Of a stretch of DNA of 64,000 nt, positions 43,404 to 52,357 are shown piece after piece (position 1 is the first letter of the stretch; each line of letters starts with the position of its first letter). The position numbers and the translations under genes were made by a program. This DNA comes from Allobosea lupini (GTDB lineage Bacteria > Pseudomonadota > Alphaproteobacteria > Rhizobiales > Beijerinckiaceae): the NCBI RefSeq assembly GCF_900109525.1, contig NZ_FOAN01000005.1:248001-312000 (forward strand), written 5' to 3'. The notes beneath the pieces were generated by a model. The model was not told the origin of the DNA, ran no database searches, and was given only the letters and a program-made list of their open reading frames with translations.

Positions 43404-44852
43404 TCAGGCGCCGGCGACGCGGGCGAAGAGCTGGTCGAGCAGCTCGATCGCGAGGTCGATCTCGGCGTAGCTCATGGTCAATGCCGGCGCGAGGGTGATG
43501 ACGTTCTTGTAGTAGCCGCCGATATCGAGCACGAGGCCGTAGCGCTTGCCGCCGACCTCGAGGTCGGCCTTCATGCCCTCGTCGCACATCAGGTCGACCA
43601 GCCGCTTCGACGGGGTGAAGCTGTCATGCGGCTCGCAGATCTCGATCCGCAGCGCCATGCCGAGCCCGTCGACCTCGCCGACGATCCTGTGGCGGCGCTT
43701 CAGCCCCTGCAGCCCGTCGAGGAAATACTTGCCCTTGGCCATGACCATGGTCTCGTAGTCCTCTTCCTGCATCATCTTCATCGCCTCCAGCGCGACGGCG
43801 GTGCCGAGCGGGTTGGCGTTGAAGGTGGAGTGGGTCGAGCCCGGCGGGAACACGGTCGGGTTGATCAGCTCTTCCTTGGCCCAGATGCCGGAGAGCGGGT
43901 TCAGGCCGTTGGTCACCGCCTTGCCGAAGACGATCACGTCCGGTTGCACGCCGAAATGCTCGATCGACCAGAGCTTGCCGGTCCGGTAGAAGCCCATCTG
44001 GATCTCGTCGACCACCAGCAGGATGCCGTGCTGGTCGAGCACCTTCTTGAGCTCGCTGAAGAAGTTCGGCGGCGGGATGACGTAGCCGCCGGTGCCCTGC
44101 AGCGGCTCGACATAGAACGCCGCGTACTCGGCCTCGCCGACCTTGGGATCCCAGACGCCGTTGTATTCGCTCTCGAACAGCCGGGCGAATTGCTGCACGC
44201 AGTGATGCCCGTACTCCTCCTTGCTCATCCCCTTGGGGCCGCGGAAATGGTAGGGGAAAGGGATGAAATGCGCGCGCTCGCCGAAATGGCCGAAGCGGCG
44301 GCGATAGCGATAGGACGAGGTGATCGCCGAGGCGCCGAGCGTGCGGCCGTGATAGCCGCCCTCGAAGGCGAACATCAGGCTCTTGCCCTTCTTGGCATTG
44401 CGCACGAGCTTCAGTGAATCCTCGACCGCCTGGGCGCCGCCGACATTGAAATGGACGCGCCCCTTGGCGCCGAACTTGCGCTGCGCATCTTGCGCGATCA
44501 TCGCCGCAAGCTCGATCTTCTCGCGGTGCAGATACTGGCTCGCCACCTGCGGCAGCGTATCGATCTGGCGCTTCAGCGCAGTGTTCAGGCGCGGATTGGC
44601 GTAGCCGAAATTGACGGCCGAGTACCACATCTGCAGGTCGAGGAAGCGGTTGCCCGCCGCATCGAGCATGAACGAGCCCTCGCAGCCCGAGAAGATCTTC
44701 GGGAACTGCGTGTAGTGGACGGTGTCGCCATGCGAGCAGTACTGCGCCTCGAGCGCGAGAAGGCGGGCTTCCTCCTCGGCCAGCGTCGCTGCCGGCGCGG
44801 AGGAAATATCGACCTGCTCGGCGCGGTCGAGCAGGGTGAAGCCGTCATCCAT
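43404..44852 (-). CDS. Class III (PLP) aminotransferase
   Basis: 482 residues of the ornithine/4-aminobutyrate-type aminotransferase family. The PLP lysine is Lys311 in VFGKAVTNG; VDEIQ at 281-285 holds the cofactor Asp; GGAQAVEDSLKL (138-149) binds the phosphate. The specificity loop (CEGSFMLDAAGNRFLDLQM) is not diagnostic. It would move an amino group between an omega-amine and a keto acid or aldehyde, making or using the amine handled by the downstream acyltransferase. It overlaps the phosphatase gene by 8 bases. Confidence 0.9.
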   Translation of the reverse strand: MDDGFTLLDRAEQVDISSAPAATLAEEEARLLALEAQYCSHGDTVHYTQFPKIFSGCEGSFMLDAAGNRFLDLQMWYSAVNFGYANPRLNTALKRQIDTLPQVASQYLHREKIELAAMIAQDAQRKFGAKGRVHFNVGGAQAVEDSLKLVRNAKKGKSLMFAFEGGYHGRTLGASAITSSYRYRRRFGHFGERAHFIPFPYHFRGPKGMSKEEYGHHCVQQFARLFESEYNGVWDPKVGEAEYAAFYVEPLQGTGGYVIPPPNFFSELKKVLDQHGILLVVDEIQMGFYRTGKLWSIEHFGVQPDVIVFGKAVTNGLNPLSGIWAKEELINPTVFPPGSTHSTFNANPLGTAVALEAMKMMQEEDYETMVMAKGKYFLDGLQGLKRRHRIVGEVDGLGMALRIEICEPHDSFTPSKRLVDLMCDEGMKADLEVGGKRYGLVLDIGGYYKNVITLAPALTMSYAEIDLAIELLDQLFARVAGA

Positions 44853-45537
44853 TGATCATGTCCTTGCGTGCAGGGGCCGCCGGTTCGCTCGTGGTTTCCG
44901 ACAGCAGGGTTTCGAGGAGGCCGACGGCCTCCGAGAAGGTGTTGAACGGGCGGTAGCCGATGCCGTTCTCGCGGCAATGCGCGATCAGGCTCTTCTTGGC
45001 GAAGACGAGGTCGGCCTGGCCGGCGACGCAGAAATCCGAGCGACCATCGCCGACCAGGAGGGTCAGCGGCCGGGAAAGGCTGCTGGCGACGCGGCACTTG
45101 CAGGTGCCGCTGGCGCAGCCGCCTGAAGGGTCGGCATGCGGCGAGGTCAGCCGCCAGCGATCGCCGGGCAGCTGCTCGATATGGTTCGCGACGACGGTCA
45201 GGCCGCTGAGGCCGGCACGGCCCAAAAGCGCATGAATCGTGCGGTCGAGCCCGTCGGAGACAACCGTCACCGGAATCCCGGCGCGCTGGCACAGCCGCAC
45301 GAAGGCAGCGAAGCCCCAGTCGATCGCCAGCGAGGAGACGAAGGTGTCGAACACGTCGGGCGAGGCATGCAGCAGCGCGACCTGGCGCTGCATGCATTCG
45401 CGCGAGCCGATCTTGCCGGCGACCCAGTCCGCCTCGATCTCTTCCCAGCCCGGTTCCGCGAAACGCTGCAGCACGCGGTCGGTCGTATCCTCGCGCGAGA
45501 TGGTCCCGTCGAAATCGACGATTGCCTGCCAATTCAT
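44845..45537 (-). CDS. HAD-IB phosphatase, MtnX/SerB-like
   Basis: 230 residues. HAD motif I is DFDGT at 8-12 (Asp8 nucleophile, Asp10 acid); motif II Ser/Thr lies in TVVSDGLDRT; motif III/IV is GDGRSDFCVA. Overall it resembles MtnX (methionine salvage phosphatase) and phosphoserine phosphatase relatives, but no other methionine-salvage gene is here. It is the first gene of the leftward operon, so it probably dephosphorylates a precursor that the aminotransferase then uses. Its start lies 124 bases downstream of an IclR-type operator. Confidence 0.85.
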   Translation of the reverse strand: MNWQAIVDFDGTISREDTTDRVLQRFAEPGWEEIEADWVAGKIGSRECMQRQVALLHASPDVFDTFVSSLAIDWGFAAFVRLCQRAGIPVTVVSDGLDRTIHALLGRAGLSGLTVVANHIEQLPGDRWRLTSPHADPSGGCASGTCKCRVASSLSRPLTLLVGDGRSDFCVAGQADLVFAKKSLIAHCRENGIGYRPFNTFSEAVGLLETLLSETTSEPAAPARKDMING

Positions 45538-45660
45538 TCCCGCTGCGCTCCAGCCAGTCCGCGCGCCGCCTCAGCAACCCTCATGCCACACACTAAGCCC
45601 TTGAAATATCGAGAAGAAGAGAGTCGCTATTCTGGTTCGCGGCCCTCGCCTTTTGAAGGA

Positions 45661-45679
45661 GGCTCCATTTTCTGGAGCC
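45661..45679. promoter_or_regulatory. IclR-type operator, leftward side
   Basis: Perfect arms GGCTCCA / TGGAGCC around TTTTC. It shares the pattern TCCA-TTTTn-TGGA with the site at 45909-45927, in a plausible position for control of the leftward operon. Confidence 0.65.
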
Positions 45680-45862
45680 TCGCATCCAGTCTATAGGCGG
45701 TGAGCTTGCCCGAGGATTGCGTCTCATACGGCGGGCAGAGCAGGTCGCAGGACCACAGCCTCTCGCGAAAGACGCCCCGCATCTAGGGTCCCGCAGGACC
45801 GATCTCGCCTCCCCGCGCGAACGATTCGAACCGCCTGATATCCATCGCCGACACAAACGGTC

Positions 45863-45890
45863 TTGACTCACCGTCAAGCCGGCGTAATGT
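45863..45890 (+). promoter_or_regulatory. Promoter of the iclR-hyuAB operon
   Basis: TTGACT (45863-45868), 16 bases, TAATGT (45885-45890). Predicted start near 45897 puts the palindrome 45909-45927 at about +12 to +30, where a bound protein would block transcription. Confidence 0.65.
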
Positions 45891-45908
45891 TCCTTTTATT
45901 GAAACTTG

Positions 45909-45927
45909 AGTTCCATTTTTTGGAACT
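45909..45927. promoter_or_regulatory. IclR-type operator, rightward side
   Basis: Perfect arms AGTTCCA / TGGAACT around TTTTT, 18 bases before the iclR ATG. Same arm length, spacer length and inner sequence as the site at 45661. Confidence 0.7.
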
Positions 45928-45945
45928 TCTTTGGAAGCGATCCGG

Positions 45946-46731
45946 ATGTCCATTCTGACGGCAGCCGCAGACGTGCTTCGTTGCTTCTCCAGCACGCGTC
46001 ACGACGTGACCGTGACCGACCTCGTGACTCTCCTGGGCATGCCAAAGAGCAACGCCTCGCGCCTGCTCAGGGCGATGCGCGACGAGGGACTTCTCGAGAC
46101 GGTCGGCGACAGCAAGCGCTATCGCCCGGCGCTGCTGCTCGCCCAGATCGGCCAGCTCTATCGCTTCGCCGCTTCGCTGATCGACCGCGCCGACGCCGTG
46201 GTCGGACGCGTCTCCGATGAGATCGGCCACACCGGCTATATCAGCGTGCGCCGCGGCACCGAGATCATCGGCGTCACCGCTCATCCCGGCCGGCACGCGC
46301 TCAGGGTCGTCACGTCGATCGGCGACCGCATCCCCGCCTTCGCCTCCAGCACCGGCCGCGCTCTGCTCGCCAGGCTTCCCGACGCCGAGGTCCGCGCGCT
46401 CTACCCTGAGGGCTTCGTCGCGCCGTCCGAGACCGCGCCCCGCGACATGGACGAGCTTTTGGCGCGGCTGGCCGAGACCCGCCGCAACGGCTTTGCTGAG
46501 TCCCACGACGAGGCGGTGCGCGGCGTGCGCGCCATCTCGGTCGGCCTCGGCGATCCCGCCACCGGCGACGAGGTCGCGCTCTGCATCTCCTTCCCGGCTG
46601 CGACGGTCGAGCCGAGTGAGCGCCTTTCCATCATCCGTTCCCTGGCCGAAGGCGCCGCCGAGATCGCGGCCTTGACCCAGGACAAGCGCTTCTTCCCCTT
46701 GAACCTCTCATCTTCGGAGACCGCTCCATGA
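45946..46731 (+). CDS. IclR-family transcriptional regulator
   Basis: 261 residues: an N-terminal winged helix (about 1-65; DLVTLLGMPKSNASRLLRAM is the recognition region) and the IclR GAF-like effector domain (about 75-245; HTGYISVRRGTEIIGV, FASSTGRALLA). ATG 45946 is preferred to the TTG at 45931. GGAAGCGAT lies upstream. Its stop overlaps the hyuAB start (ATGA), so regulator and enzyme are co-translated. It probably binds the two matching palindromes in the divergent region and responds to the oxoprolinase/hydantoinase substrate. Confidence 0.92.
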   Translation: MSILTAAADVLRCFSSTRHDVTVTDLVTLLGMPKSNASRLLRAMRDEGLLETVGDSKRYRPALLLAQIGQLYRFAASLIDRADAVVGRVSDEIGHTGYISVRRGTEIIGVTAHPGRHALRVVTSIGDRIPAFASSTGRALLARLPDAEVRALYPEGFVAPSETAPRDMDELLARLAETRRNGFAESHDEAVRGVRAISVGLGDPATGDEVALCISFPAATVEPSERLSIIRSLAEGAAEIAALTQDKRFFPLNLSSSETAP

Positions 46732-49700
46732 GCAATCGCTGGCGCATCGGCTTCGACATCGGCGGCACCTTCACCGACTTCATCCTCTATGACGGTGAGA
46801 AGCGCTCGGTCCTTCTGCACAAGCGCCTGACCACTCCGCACGATCCGTCCGAGGCAGCGCTGATCGGCCTTGGGGAACTCGTCGAGATGGCCGGGATCAC
46901 GCTCGCCGATGTCGGCGACATCGTCCACGGCACGACCCTCGTCACCAACGCCGTGATCGAGCGCAAGGGCTCCAGGCTCGGCCTGATCACCACGAAGGGC
47001 TTCCGCGACATCCTCGAAATGGGGACCGAGCAGCGCTACGACATCTACGATCTCTTCCTGACCTTCCCCGATCCGCTGGTCTCGCGCGAGCATCGCCTTG
47101 AAGTGCCCGAGCGCATGGACCGCGACGGCAAGGTCGTGACCGCGCTCGACGCCGAAGCGGTGCGCAAGGCCGCCCGCGAGCTCGCCGCCGCCGGCTGCGA
47201 GGCGATCGCGATCTGCTTCCTCAACAGCTACCGCAACCCCGCCCATGAGCAGGAAGCGGGGCGCATCGTGCGAGAGACCTGCCCGGAACTCACGGTCTCG
47301 CTGTCGAGCGAGGTCGTCGCCGAGATCTGGGAATACCAGCGCTTCGTCACCACCGCCGCCAACGCCTATGTCCAGCCGCTGATGCGGCGCTATCTCGAGC
47401 GGCTTGAGCGCGAGCTTGCCGCCCGCTCCTTCACCGGCGCGCTCCGGCTGATGCATTCGGCCGGCGGCCTGGTCTCGCCCGAGACGGCCCGCACCTTCCC
47501 GATCCGCCTGCTCGAGAGCGGTCCGGCCGGCGGCGGCCTCGCCACGGCCCTGTTCGGCGAGCTCGCCGGCCACAAGGACGTGATCTCCTTCGACATGGGC
47601 GGCACCACTGCCAAGGCCTGCATGATCGAGGACGGCCGCGCCGAGATCGCGCCGATGCTGGAAGCCGGCCGCGTCAACCGCTTCGCCAAGGGCTCTGGCC
47701 TGCCGATCAAGGCGCCGGTGATCGACATGATCGAGATCGGTGCTGGCGGCGGCTCGATCGCGGCGATCGACGAGGTCGGCCTGCTCAAGGTCGGCCCGCA
47801 TTCGGCCGGCTCCGATCCCGGCCCGGCCTGCTATGGCATGGGCGGCACGAAGCCGACCGTGACCGACGCCAATCTCGTGCTCGGCTACTACGATCCCGGC
47901 TTCTTCCTCGGCGGGCGCATGGCGCTCGATCTCGACGCAGCGCGCAAGGCCGTCGCCACCGTCGCCGAGCCGCTCGGCCTCTCCATCGAGGAAGCGGCCT
48001 GGGGCATCCACAAGGTCGTGGTCGAGAGCATGGGCGCCGCCGCCCGCGTCCATCTCGTCGAGAAGGGCAAGGACCCCCGCCATTACGCCATGGTCGGCTT
48101 CGGCGGCGCCGGCCCCGCCCATGCCGTCGATGTCGCCCGCGTGCTCGGCGTCAGGCAGGTCATCATCCCGCCGGCCTCGGGCGCTGCCTCGGCGCTCGGC
48201 TTCCTCGCCGCGCCGCTGTCCTTCGACATGGTGCGCTCGCTGCCGGTCGAGTTCTCCGAAGGCTTCGACGCCGCCGCGGTCAACCGCGTGCTGACCGAGC
48301 TGGAGGAAGAAGGCCGCAAGCACCTGATCGAGGCCGGGGTGAAGCCCGCCGATGTCACTGTCGAGCGCACGGCCGATATGCGTCTCGTCGGCCAGATGCA
48401 CGACATCTCCGTGCCGCTGCCCTCCGGCGCGATCGATGCGTCGAGCCTGGAGGCGATCCGCACCGCCTTCAGCAAGGCCTATTCGGCCCGCTACACCTCG
48501 GTCTATGAGGGCGCCCGTCTGGAAGCGATCAACTTCCGCGTCCGCTGTGCCGGCCCGGTGCCGACGCTCTCGCTCTCCGGCGCTGCCGGCGGCGGCGACG
48601 CCACGAACAAGGTCAAGGGCAGCCGCCGTGCCTGGTTCGAGGGCGGCTGGAGCGAGGCGGAGGTCTATGACCGCTACGCCCTGCGCGCCGGAGACACGAT
48701 CAAGGGCCCGGCGATCATCGAGGAGCGCGAGGCGACCACGATCGTGCCGCCCGGCGACAGCGTCACGATCGACGAGGTCCTGAACCTGATCATCCATGTC
48801 GGCCAGGCCAATGCGGCCGAGACCACGATCACCGCCGACATGCCCCTCGCCGAGGCCGCGCGCCGCATCGAGGCCGATCCGATCTCGCTGGAGATCATGT
48901 GGAGCCGGATGATCAACGTCGTCGAGGAGATGTGGCTGACCGTCTGCCGCACCGCCTTCTCGCTGGTGATCTCGGAGGCCCAGGACTTCGCCTGCGAACT
49001 GCTCGACCCCGAAGGCGAGACGCTGGCGCACAGCCCACGCGCCATGCCGGTCTTCAACCTGACGCTGCCGCGCGCGGTCAAGGCGCTGCTGGAGCGCTAT
49101 CCGGCGCAGACGCTGAAGCCCGGTGACGTGCTGATCACCAACGACCCCTGGCTCTGCGCCGGTCATCTCTTCGACATCGCCATCGTCACCCCGGTCTTCC
49201 TGGGGAACCGCGTCGTCGGCCTGATGGGTACCGTTGGCCATGTCTCCGACATCGGCGGCACCAAGGATTCGTTGCGCGCCCGCGAGATCTACGAGGAAGG
49301 CTTCCAGATCCCGCCGATGAAGCTCTACGAAGCCGGCAGGATCAACGAGACGCTGGTCCGCCTGCTCGCCGAGAACGTGCGCAATTCCGAGCAGGTGCTC
49401 GGCGACCTGCACTCCTTCGTCGCCGCCAACGCCATCGGCACCGAGCGGCTGCAGTCCTTCCTCACCGACTACGGCATGCAGGACCTGCGCGCCCTCGCCC
49501 ATGTCGTGCAGAGCCGTTCCGAGAAGGCGATGCGCGAGGCGATCCGCGCGCTGCCTGACGGCACCTATCACGGCACCGTCTCGAACAACCCGCTCGGCAC
49601 GCCGATGACCTATCCGCTGGCGCTGACGGTGAAGGACGACACCATCCATCTCGACTTTGCCGGCGCGCCGCCACAGCTGCCGCAGGGCGGGCTGAACTGC

Positions 49701-50576
49701 ACGCTCAACTACACGATGGCGCACGCCACCTACCCGCTGAAATGCATGCTGACGCCGTCGGTGCGCGGCAATGCCGGCTGCTACCGCGCCTTCTCGATCG
49801 ATGCGCCCAAGGGCTCGATCCTGAACTGCGACAAGCCGCTGGCGGTCAACCTGCGCACCCGCACCGGCTGGTACCTGGCGCCGAATATTTTCCGCGCCCT
49901 GTCGCAGGCGGCGCCCAAGCAGGTGCAGGCCTTCACCGGCCTGCCGGTGGCGGCGAGCGTCTATGGCCGCGACCAGGCCGGCGACACCTATTCCGACATG
50001 CTCTTCGTCGGCGGCGGCCAGGGCGGCTCGGCCCATGGCGACGGCAAGTCCGGCCTGCTCTACCCGACCTCGGCGGCCAACACCTCGATCGAGACCTTCG
50101 AATCGCGGGTGCCGGTGCTGGTGGTCGAGAAGACCTATCTGACCGACTCCGGCGGCGCTGGCCGCCAGCGCGGCGGCCTCGGCCAGCGCGTGCGCCTGCG
50201 CAAGCTCTCCGATGACGGCCTGCCGACCCTGGTCTCGCTCTATCCGGAAGGGGTCAACAACCCGATCCCGGGCCTGTTCGAGGGCAAGGCCGGCGGCGGC
50301 GCCTCCGGCCGGATCATCGACGAGCAGGGCCATGTGCTGAAGGACGTCGGCACCGGCGACCTCGTCCAGGTCAGGCAGCCGCACGAGATCGTCGAGCTCG
50401 TGCTCGCCGGCGGCGCCGGCTACGGCCCGGCCTCGGAACGCTCCCGCGAGGCGATCGCCCGCGACATCGCGCTCGGCCTCGTCTCACCGGAAGCGGCCAG
50501 GCGCGATTACGGCATGCATGCCGCCCATGCCTCCCAGGATGTCGGCGAAGCCAAGACCGGCATCCTTGTTGCCTGA
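46728..50576 (+). CDS. Fused hydantoinase A / hydantoinase B (5-oxoprolinase-type ATP-dependent amidohydrolase)
   Basis: 1282 residues. Residues 1 to about 690 are HyuA, an ASKHA-type ATPase (GFDIGGTFTDF at 8-18, GGTTAK about 288, PLQGTG-like GAGGGSIA near 340); residues about 715-1282 are HyuB (PISLEIMWSRM start, then TNDPWLCAGHLFD and SVYGRDQAG). This is the fusion found in 5-oxoprolinase and in ATP-dependent N-methylhydantoinases, which open a lactam or hydantoin ring with ATP. The substrate is a cyclic amide by family; whether 5-oxoproline, hydantoin or another is open. It is coupled to iclR and followed by an OPT transporter. Confidence 0.93.
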   Translation: MSNRWRIGFDIGGTFTDFILYDGEKRSVLLHKRLTTPHDPSEAALIGLGELVEMAGITLADVGDIVHGTTLVTNAVIERKGSRLGLITTKGFRDILEMGTEQRYDIYDLFLTFPDPLVSREHRLEVPERMDRDGKVVTALDAEAVRKAARELAAAGCEAIAICFLNSYRNPAHEQEAGRIVRETCPELTVSLSSEVVAEIWEYQRFVTTAANAYVQPLMRRYLERLERELAARSFTGALRLMHSAGGLVSPETARTFPIRLLESGPAGGGLATALFGELAGHKDVISFDMGGTTAKACMIEDGRAEIAPMLEAGRVNRFAKGSGLPIKAPVIDMIEIGAGGGSIAAIDEVGLLKVGPHSAGSDPGPACYGMGGTKPTVTDANLVLGYYDPGFFLGGRMALDLDAARKAVATVAEPLGLSIEEAAWGIHKVVVESMGAAARVHLVEKGKDPRHYAMVGFGGAGPAHAVDVARVLGVRQVIIPPASGAASALGFLAAPLSFDMVRSLPVEFSEGFDAAAVNRVLTELEEEGRKHLIEAGVKPADVTVERTADMRLVGQMHDISVPLPSGAIDASSLEAIRTAFSKAYSARYTSVYEGARLEAINFRVRCAGPVPTLSLSGAAGGGDATNKVKGSRRAWFEGGWSEAEVYDRYALRAGDTIKGPAIIEEREATTIVPPGDSVTIDEVLNLIIHVGQANAAETTITADMPLAEAARRIEADPISLEIMWSRMINVVEEMWLTVCRTAFSLVISEAQDFACELLDPEGETLAHSPRAMPVFNLTLPRAVKALLERYPAQTLKPGDVLITNDPWLCAGHLFDIAIVTPVFLGNRVVGLMGTVGHVSDIGGTKDSLRAREIYEEGFQIPPMKLYEAGRINETLVRLLAENVRNSEQVLGDLHSFVAANAIGTERLQSFLTDYGMQDLRALAHVVQSRSEKAMREAIRALPDGTYHGTVSNNPLGTPMTYPLALTVKDDTIHLDFAGAPPQLPQGGLNCTLNYTMAHATYPLKCMLTPSVRGNAGCYRAFSIDAPKGSILNCDKPLAVNLRTRTGWYLAPNIFRALSQAAPKQVQAFTGLPVAASVYGRDQAGDTYSDMLFVGGGQGGSAHGDGKSGLLYPTSAANTSIETFESRVPVLVVEKTYLTDSGGAGRQRGGLGQRVRLRKLSDDGLPTLVSLYPEGVNNPIPGLFEGKAGGGASGRIIDEQGHVLKDVGTGDLVQVRQPHEIVELVLAGGAGYGPASERSREAIARDIALGLVSPEAARRDYGMHAAHASQDVGEAKTGILVA

Positions 50577-50625
50577 CCGATCAAGCGAAAGACGCCCGCT
50601 GAGGGCCAATAAGGGGACGTAAGGC

Positions 50626-52299
50626 ATGACGACGCAGAATGACGGAGTGCCTCAGCGGCACCCCAGCCTGTTCGAGCCGGCGACGCTGGCGCTGATCGCG
50701 ATCCTCTGCGTCTTCGGCGCGATCATCGGGATGCAGCTGCTGGTATCGCTCGGCATCACAGCCAACACCTCGCTGATCGGCGCGCTCGCCGCCATGGCTC
50801 TGGCGCGCGTGCCGCTCGCGATCTTCGCGCGCTATCGCTCGATCCACGTCCAGAACCTGGCCCAGAGCGCTATCTCCTCGGCCACCTTCGGCGCCGCGAA
50901 CAGCCTCTTGCTGCCGGTCGGCATCCCCTGGCTGCTCGGCCGGCCGGACCTCGTCCTGCCGATGCTGGCCGGCGCCTTCTTCGCCATGCTGCTCGACGGC
51001 TACCTGCTGTACCGGATGTTCGATTCCCGCGTCTTCCCGGCAACCGGCGCGTGGCCGCCGGGCGTCGCCGCCGCCGAGGCGATCAAGGCCGGCGACGAGG
51101 GCGGGCGCAAGGCGGTGCTGATGGGCGTCGGCTTCGTCACGGCGATCCTCGTCGGCTTCGTCAAGGTGCCGCTGGCCTGGATCGGCTTCGCCGGCTCGGC
51201 GGCGATGTCGAGCATTCCGATGTCGGCCTTCGGCGTTGCCTTCATCGGCAACATCTGGGCGCTGGCTATGTTCGGCGTCGGTCTGTTGCTGCGTGGCTAT
51301 TCCAGCCCGATCTTCGGCGGCCCGCTCTTCGAGACGATCATCCCCAAGGGCGACCTGATGGCCGCCTATATCCCGCACGGCTTCATGATCGGCGCCGGCC
51401 TCGTCGCACTGCTCCAGGTCGGCCTGCTGCTCTTCCGCCGCAATGAGGCGCAGAGGCAGGCCGAAGCCGCCTCCGGCACCACCGATGCCGAAGTGAAGCG
51501 CGCTCTCGGGCTCGGCACCATCGGCTATCTCGTCATCGCCGTCTTCCTTGCTCTGGTCGGTGGGCTCATGACCGACATGTCGATCGGCATGCTGATCCTG
51601 TTCGTGCTCTACGCAGCCTTCGCGGCCTATGTGCACGAATTGATCGTCGGCCTCGCCGCCATGCATTCCGGCTGGTTCCCAGCCTTCGCGGTGGCGCTGA
51701 TCACCCTGATCATCGGCATGCTGCTCGGCTTCCCGATGCCGGCGCTGGCGCTGCTCGTCGGCTTTTCGGCCGCGACCGGCCCCGCCTTCGCCGACATGGG
51801 CTACGACCTCAAGGCCGGCTATCTCCTGCGCGGCAATGGCGTCGATCCCGCCTTCGAGCGCGAAGGCCGCCGCCAGCAGCTCTTCGCCGCCATGTTCGCC
51901 TTCGTCATCGCCGGCGCGGTCGTGCTGGTCTCCTACCAGTCCTTCTTCGACCGGAACCTCGTCGCCCCCGTCGACAAGGTCTATGCCGCGACGATCAAGG
52001 CCGGCGTCGCGCCCGGCGTCGCCTGGCAGCTCTTCCTCTGGGCGATCCCCGGCGCGATCCTGCAATTCATCGGCGGGCCGAAGCGCCAGATCGGCGTGCT
52101 CTTCGCCACCGGCCTCCTGATCAACTTCCCGATGGCGGGCTGGGCGGTGCTGGCCGGTATCCTCTGCCGTCTCATCTGGGAGAAGTTGCGCGGCGCCGAT
52201 GGCGACGGCGACATGGAGGTCTTCGCCGCAGGCGTCATCGCCGGCGATGCGATCTTCTCCTTCTTCGACTCCGTCCTGAAGAACTTCAACAAGCCATGA
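50626..52299 (+). CDS. OPT-family oligopeptide/small-peptide transporter
   Basis: 557 residues, nearly all membrane: about 14-16 hydrophobic helices. The OPT family is indicated by the early ALARVPLAIFARYRSIHVQN region, the glycine-rich FGAANSLLLPVGIPWLLG stretch, and GYDLKAGYLL near residue 395. OPT proteins take up peptides or metal chelates with protons. AGGGGACGTAAGGC precedes the ATG. Placement after HyuAB suggests import of the cyclic amide, a peptide containing pyroglutamate, or a peptide-derived cyclic compound. Confidence 0.88.
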   Translation: MTTQNDGVPQRHPSLFEPATLALIAILCVFGAIIGMQLLVSLGITANTSLIGALAAMALARVPLAIFARYRSIHVQNLAQSAISSATFGAANSLLLPVGIPWLLGRPDLVLPMLAGAFFAMLLDGYLLYRMFDSRVFPATGAWPPGVAAAEAIKAGDEGGRKAVLMGVGFVTAILVGFVKVPLAWIGFAGSAAMSSIPMSAFGVAFIGNIWALAMFGVGLLLRGYSSPIFGGPLFETIIPKGDLMAAYIPHGFMIGAGLVALLQVGLLLFRRNEAQRQAEAASGTTDAEVKRALGLGTIGYLVIAVFLALVGGLMTDMSIGMLILFVLYAAFAAYVHELIVGLAAMHSGWFPAFAVALITLIIGMLLGFPMPALALLVGFSAATGPAFADMGYDLKAGYLLRGNGVDPAFEREGRRQQLFAAMFAFVIAGAVVLVSYQSFFDRNLVAPVDKVYAATIKAGVAPGVAWQLFLWAIPGAILQFIGGPKRQIGVLFATGLLINFPMAGWAVLAGILCRLIWEKLRGADGDGDMEVFAAGVIAGDAIFSFFDSVLKNFNKP

Positions 52300-52307
52300 G
52301 GGCTTAA

Positions 52308-52333
52308 GGCTCGGGCCGGCACCGGCCCGAGCC
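52308..52333 (+). other. Strong hairpin between the OPT and AroM genes
   Basis: 12-base perfect stem GGCTCGGGCCGG / CCGGCCCGAGCC with a 2-base centre, 25 bases before the aroM start. It has no T-run. It may attenuate, or stabilise the upstream message and lower AroM output. Confidence 0.5.
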
Positions 52334-52357
52334 GCTTCACATCAGGAAGGAAGCGCC

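Larger units (their letters stand above)
45538..45945. other. 408-bp divergent control region
   Basis: No gene is seen. It separates the leftward phosphatase/aminotransferase operon from the rightward iclR-hyuAB operon and holds two related palindromes (45661-45679 and 45909-45927) and a strong rightward promoter (45863-45890). The stretch 45690-45850 has no recognised element. Confidence 0.7.

Noticed and set aside
44845-45537. Methionine-salvage phosphatase MtnX as the firm identity of the HAD protein
   Set aside because: No other methionine-salvage gene (mtnA, B, K, W) is nearby and the gene is coupled to an aminotransferase and an arginase-fold gene; only the HAD-IB family is safe.
46401-50384. 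1327-codon open frame on the minus strand opposite the hydantoinase fusion
   Set aside because: It has no family resemblance, is rich in Arg/Asp/Gly/His as expected of antisense of GC-rich coding DNA, and lies wholly over the well-supported iclR-hyuAB genes.
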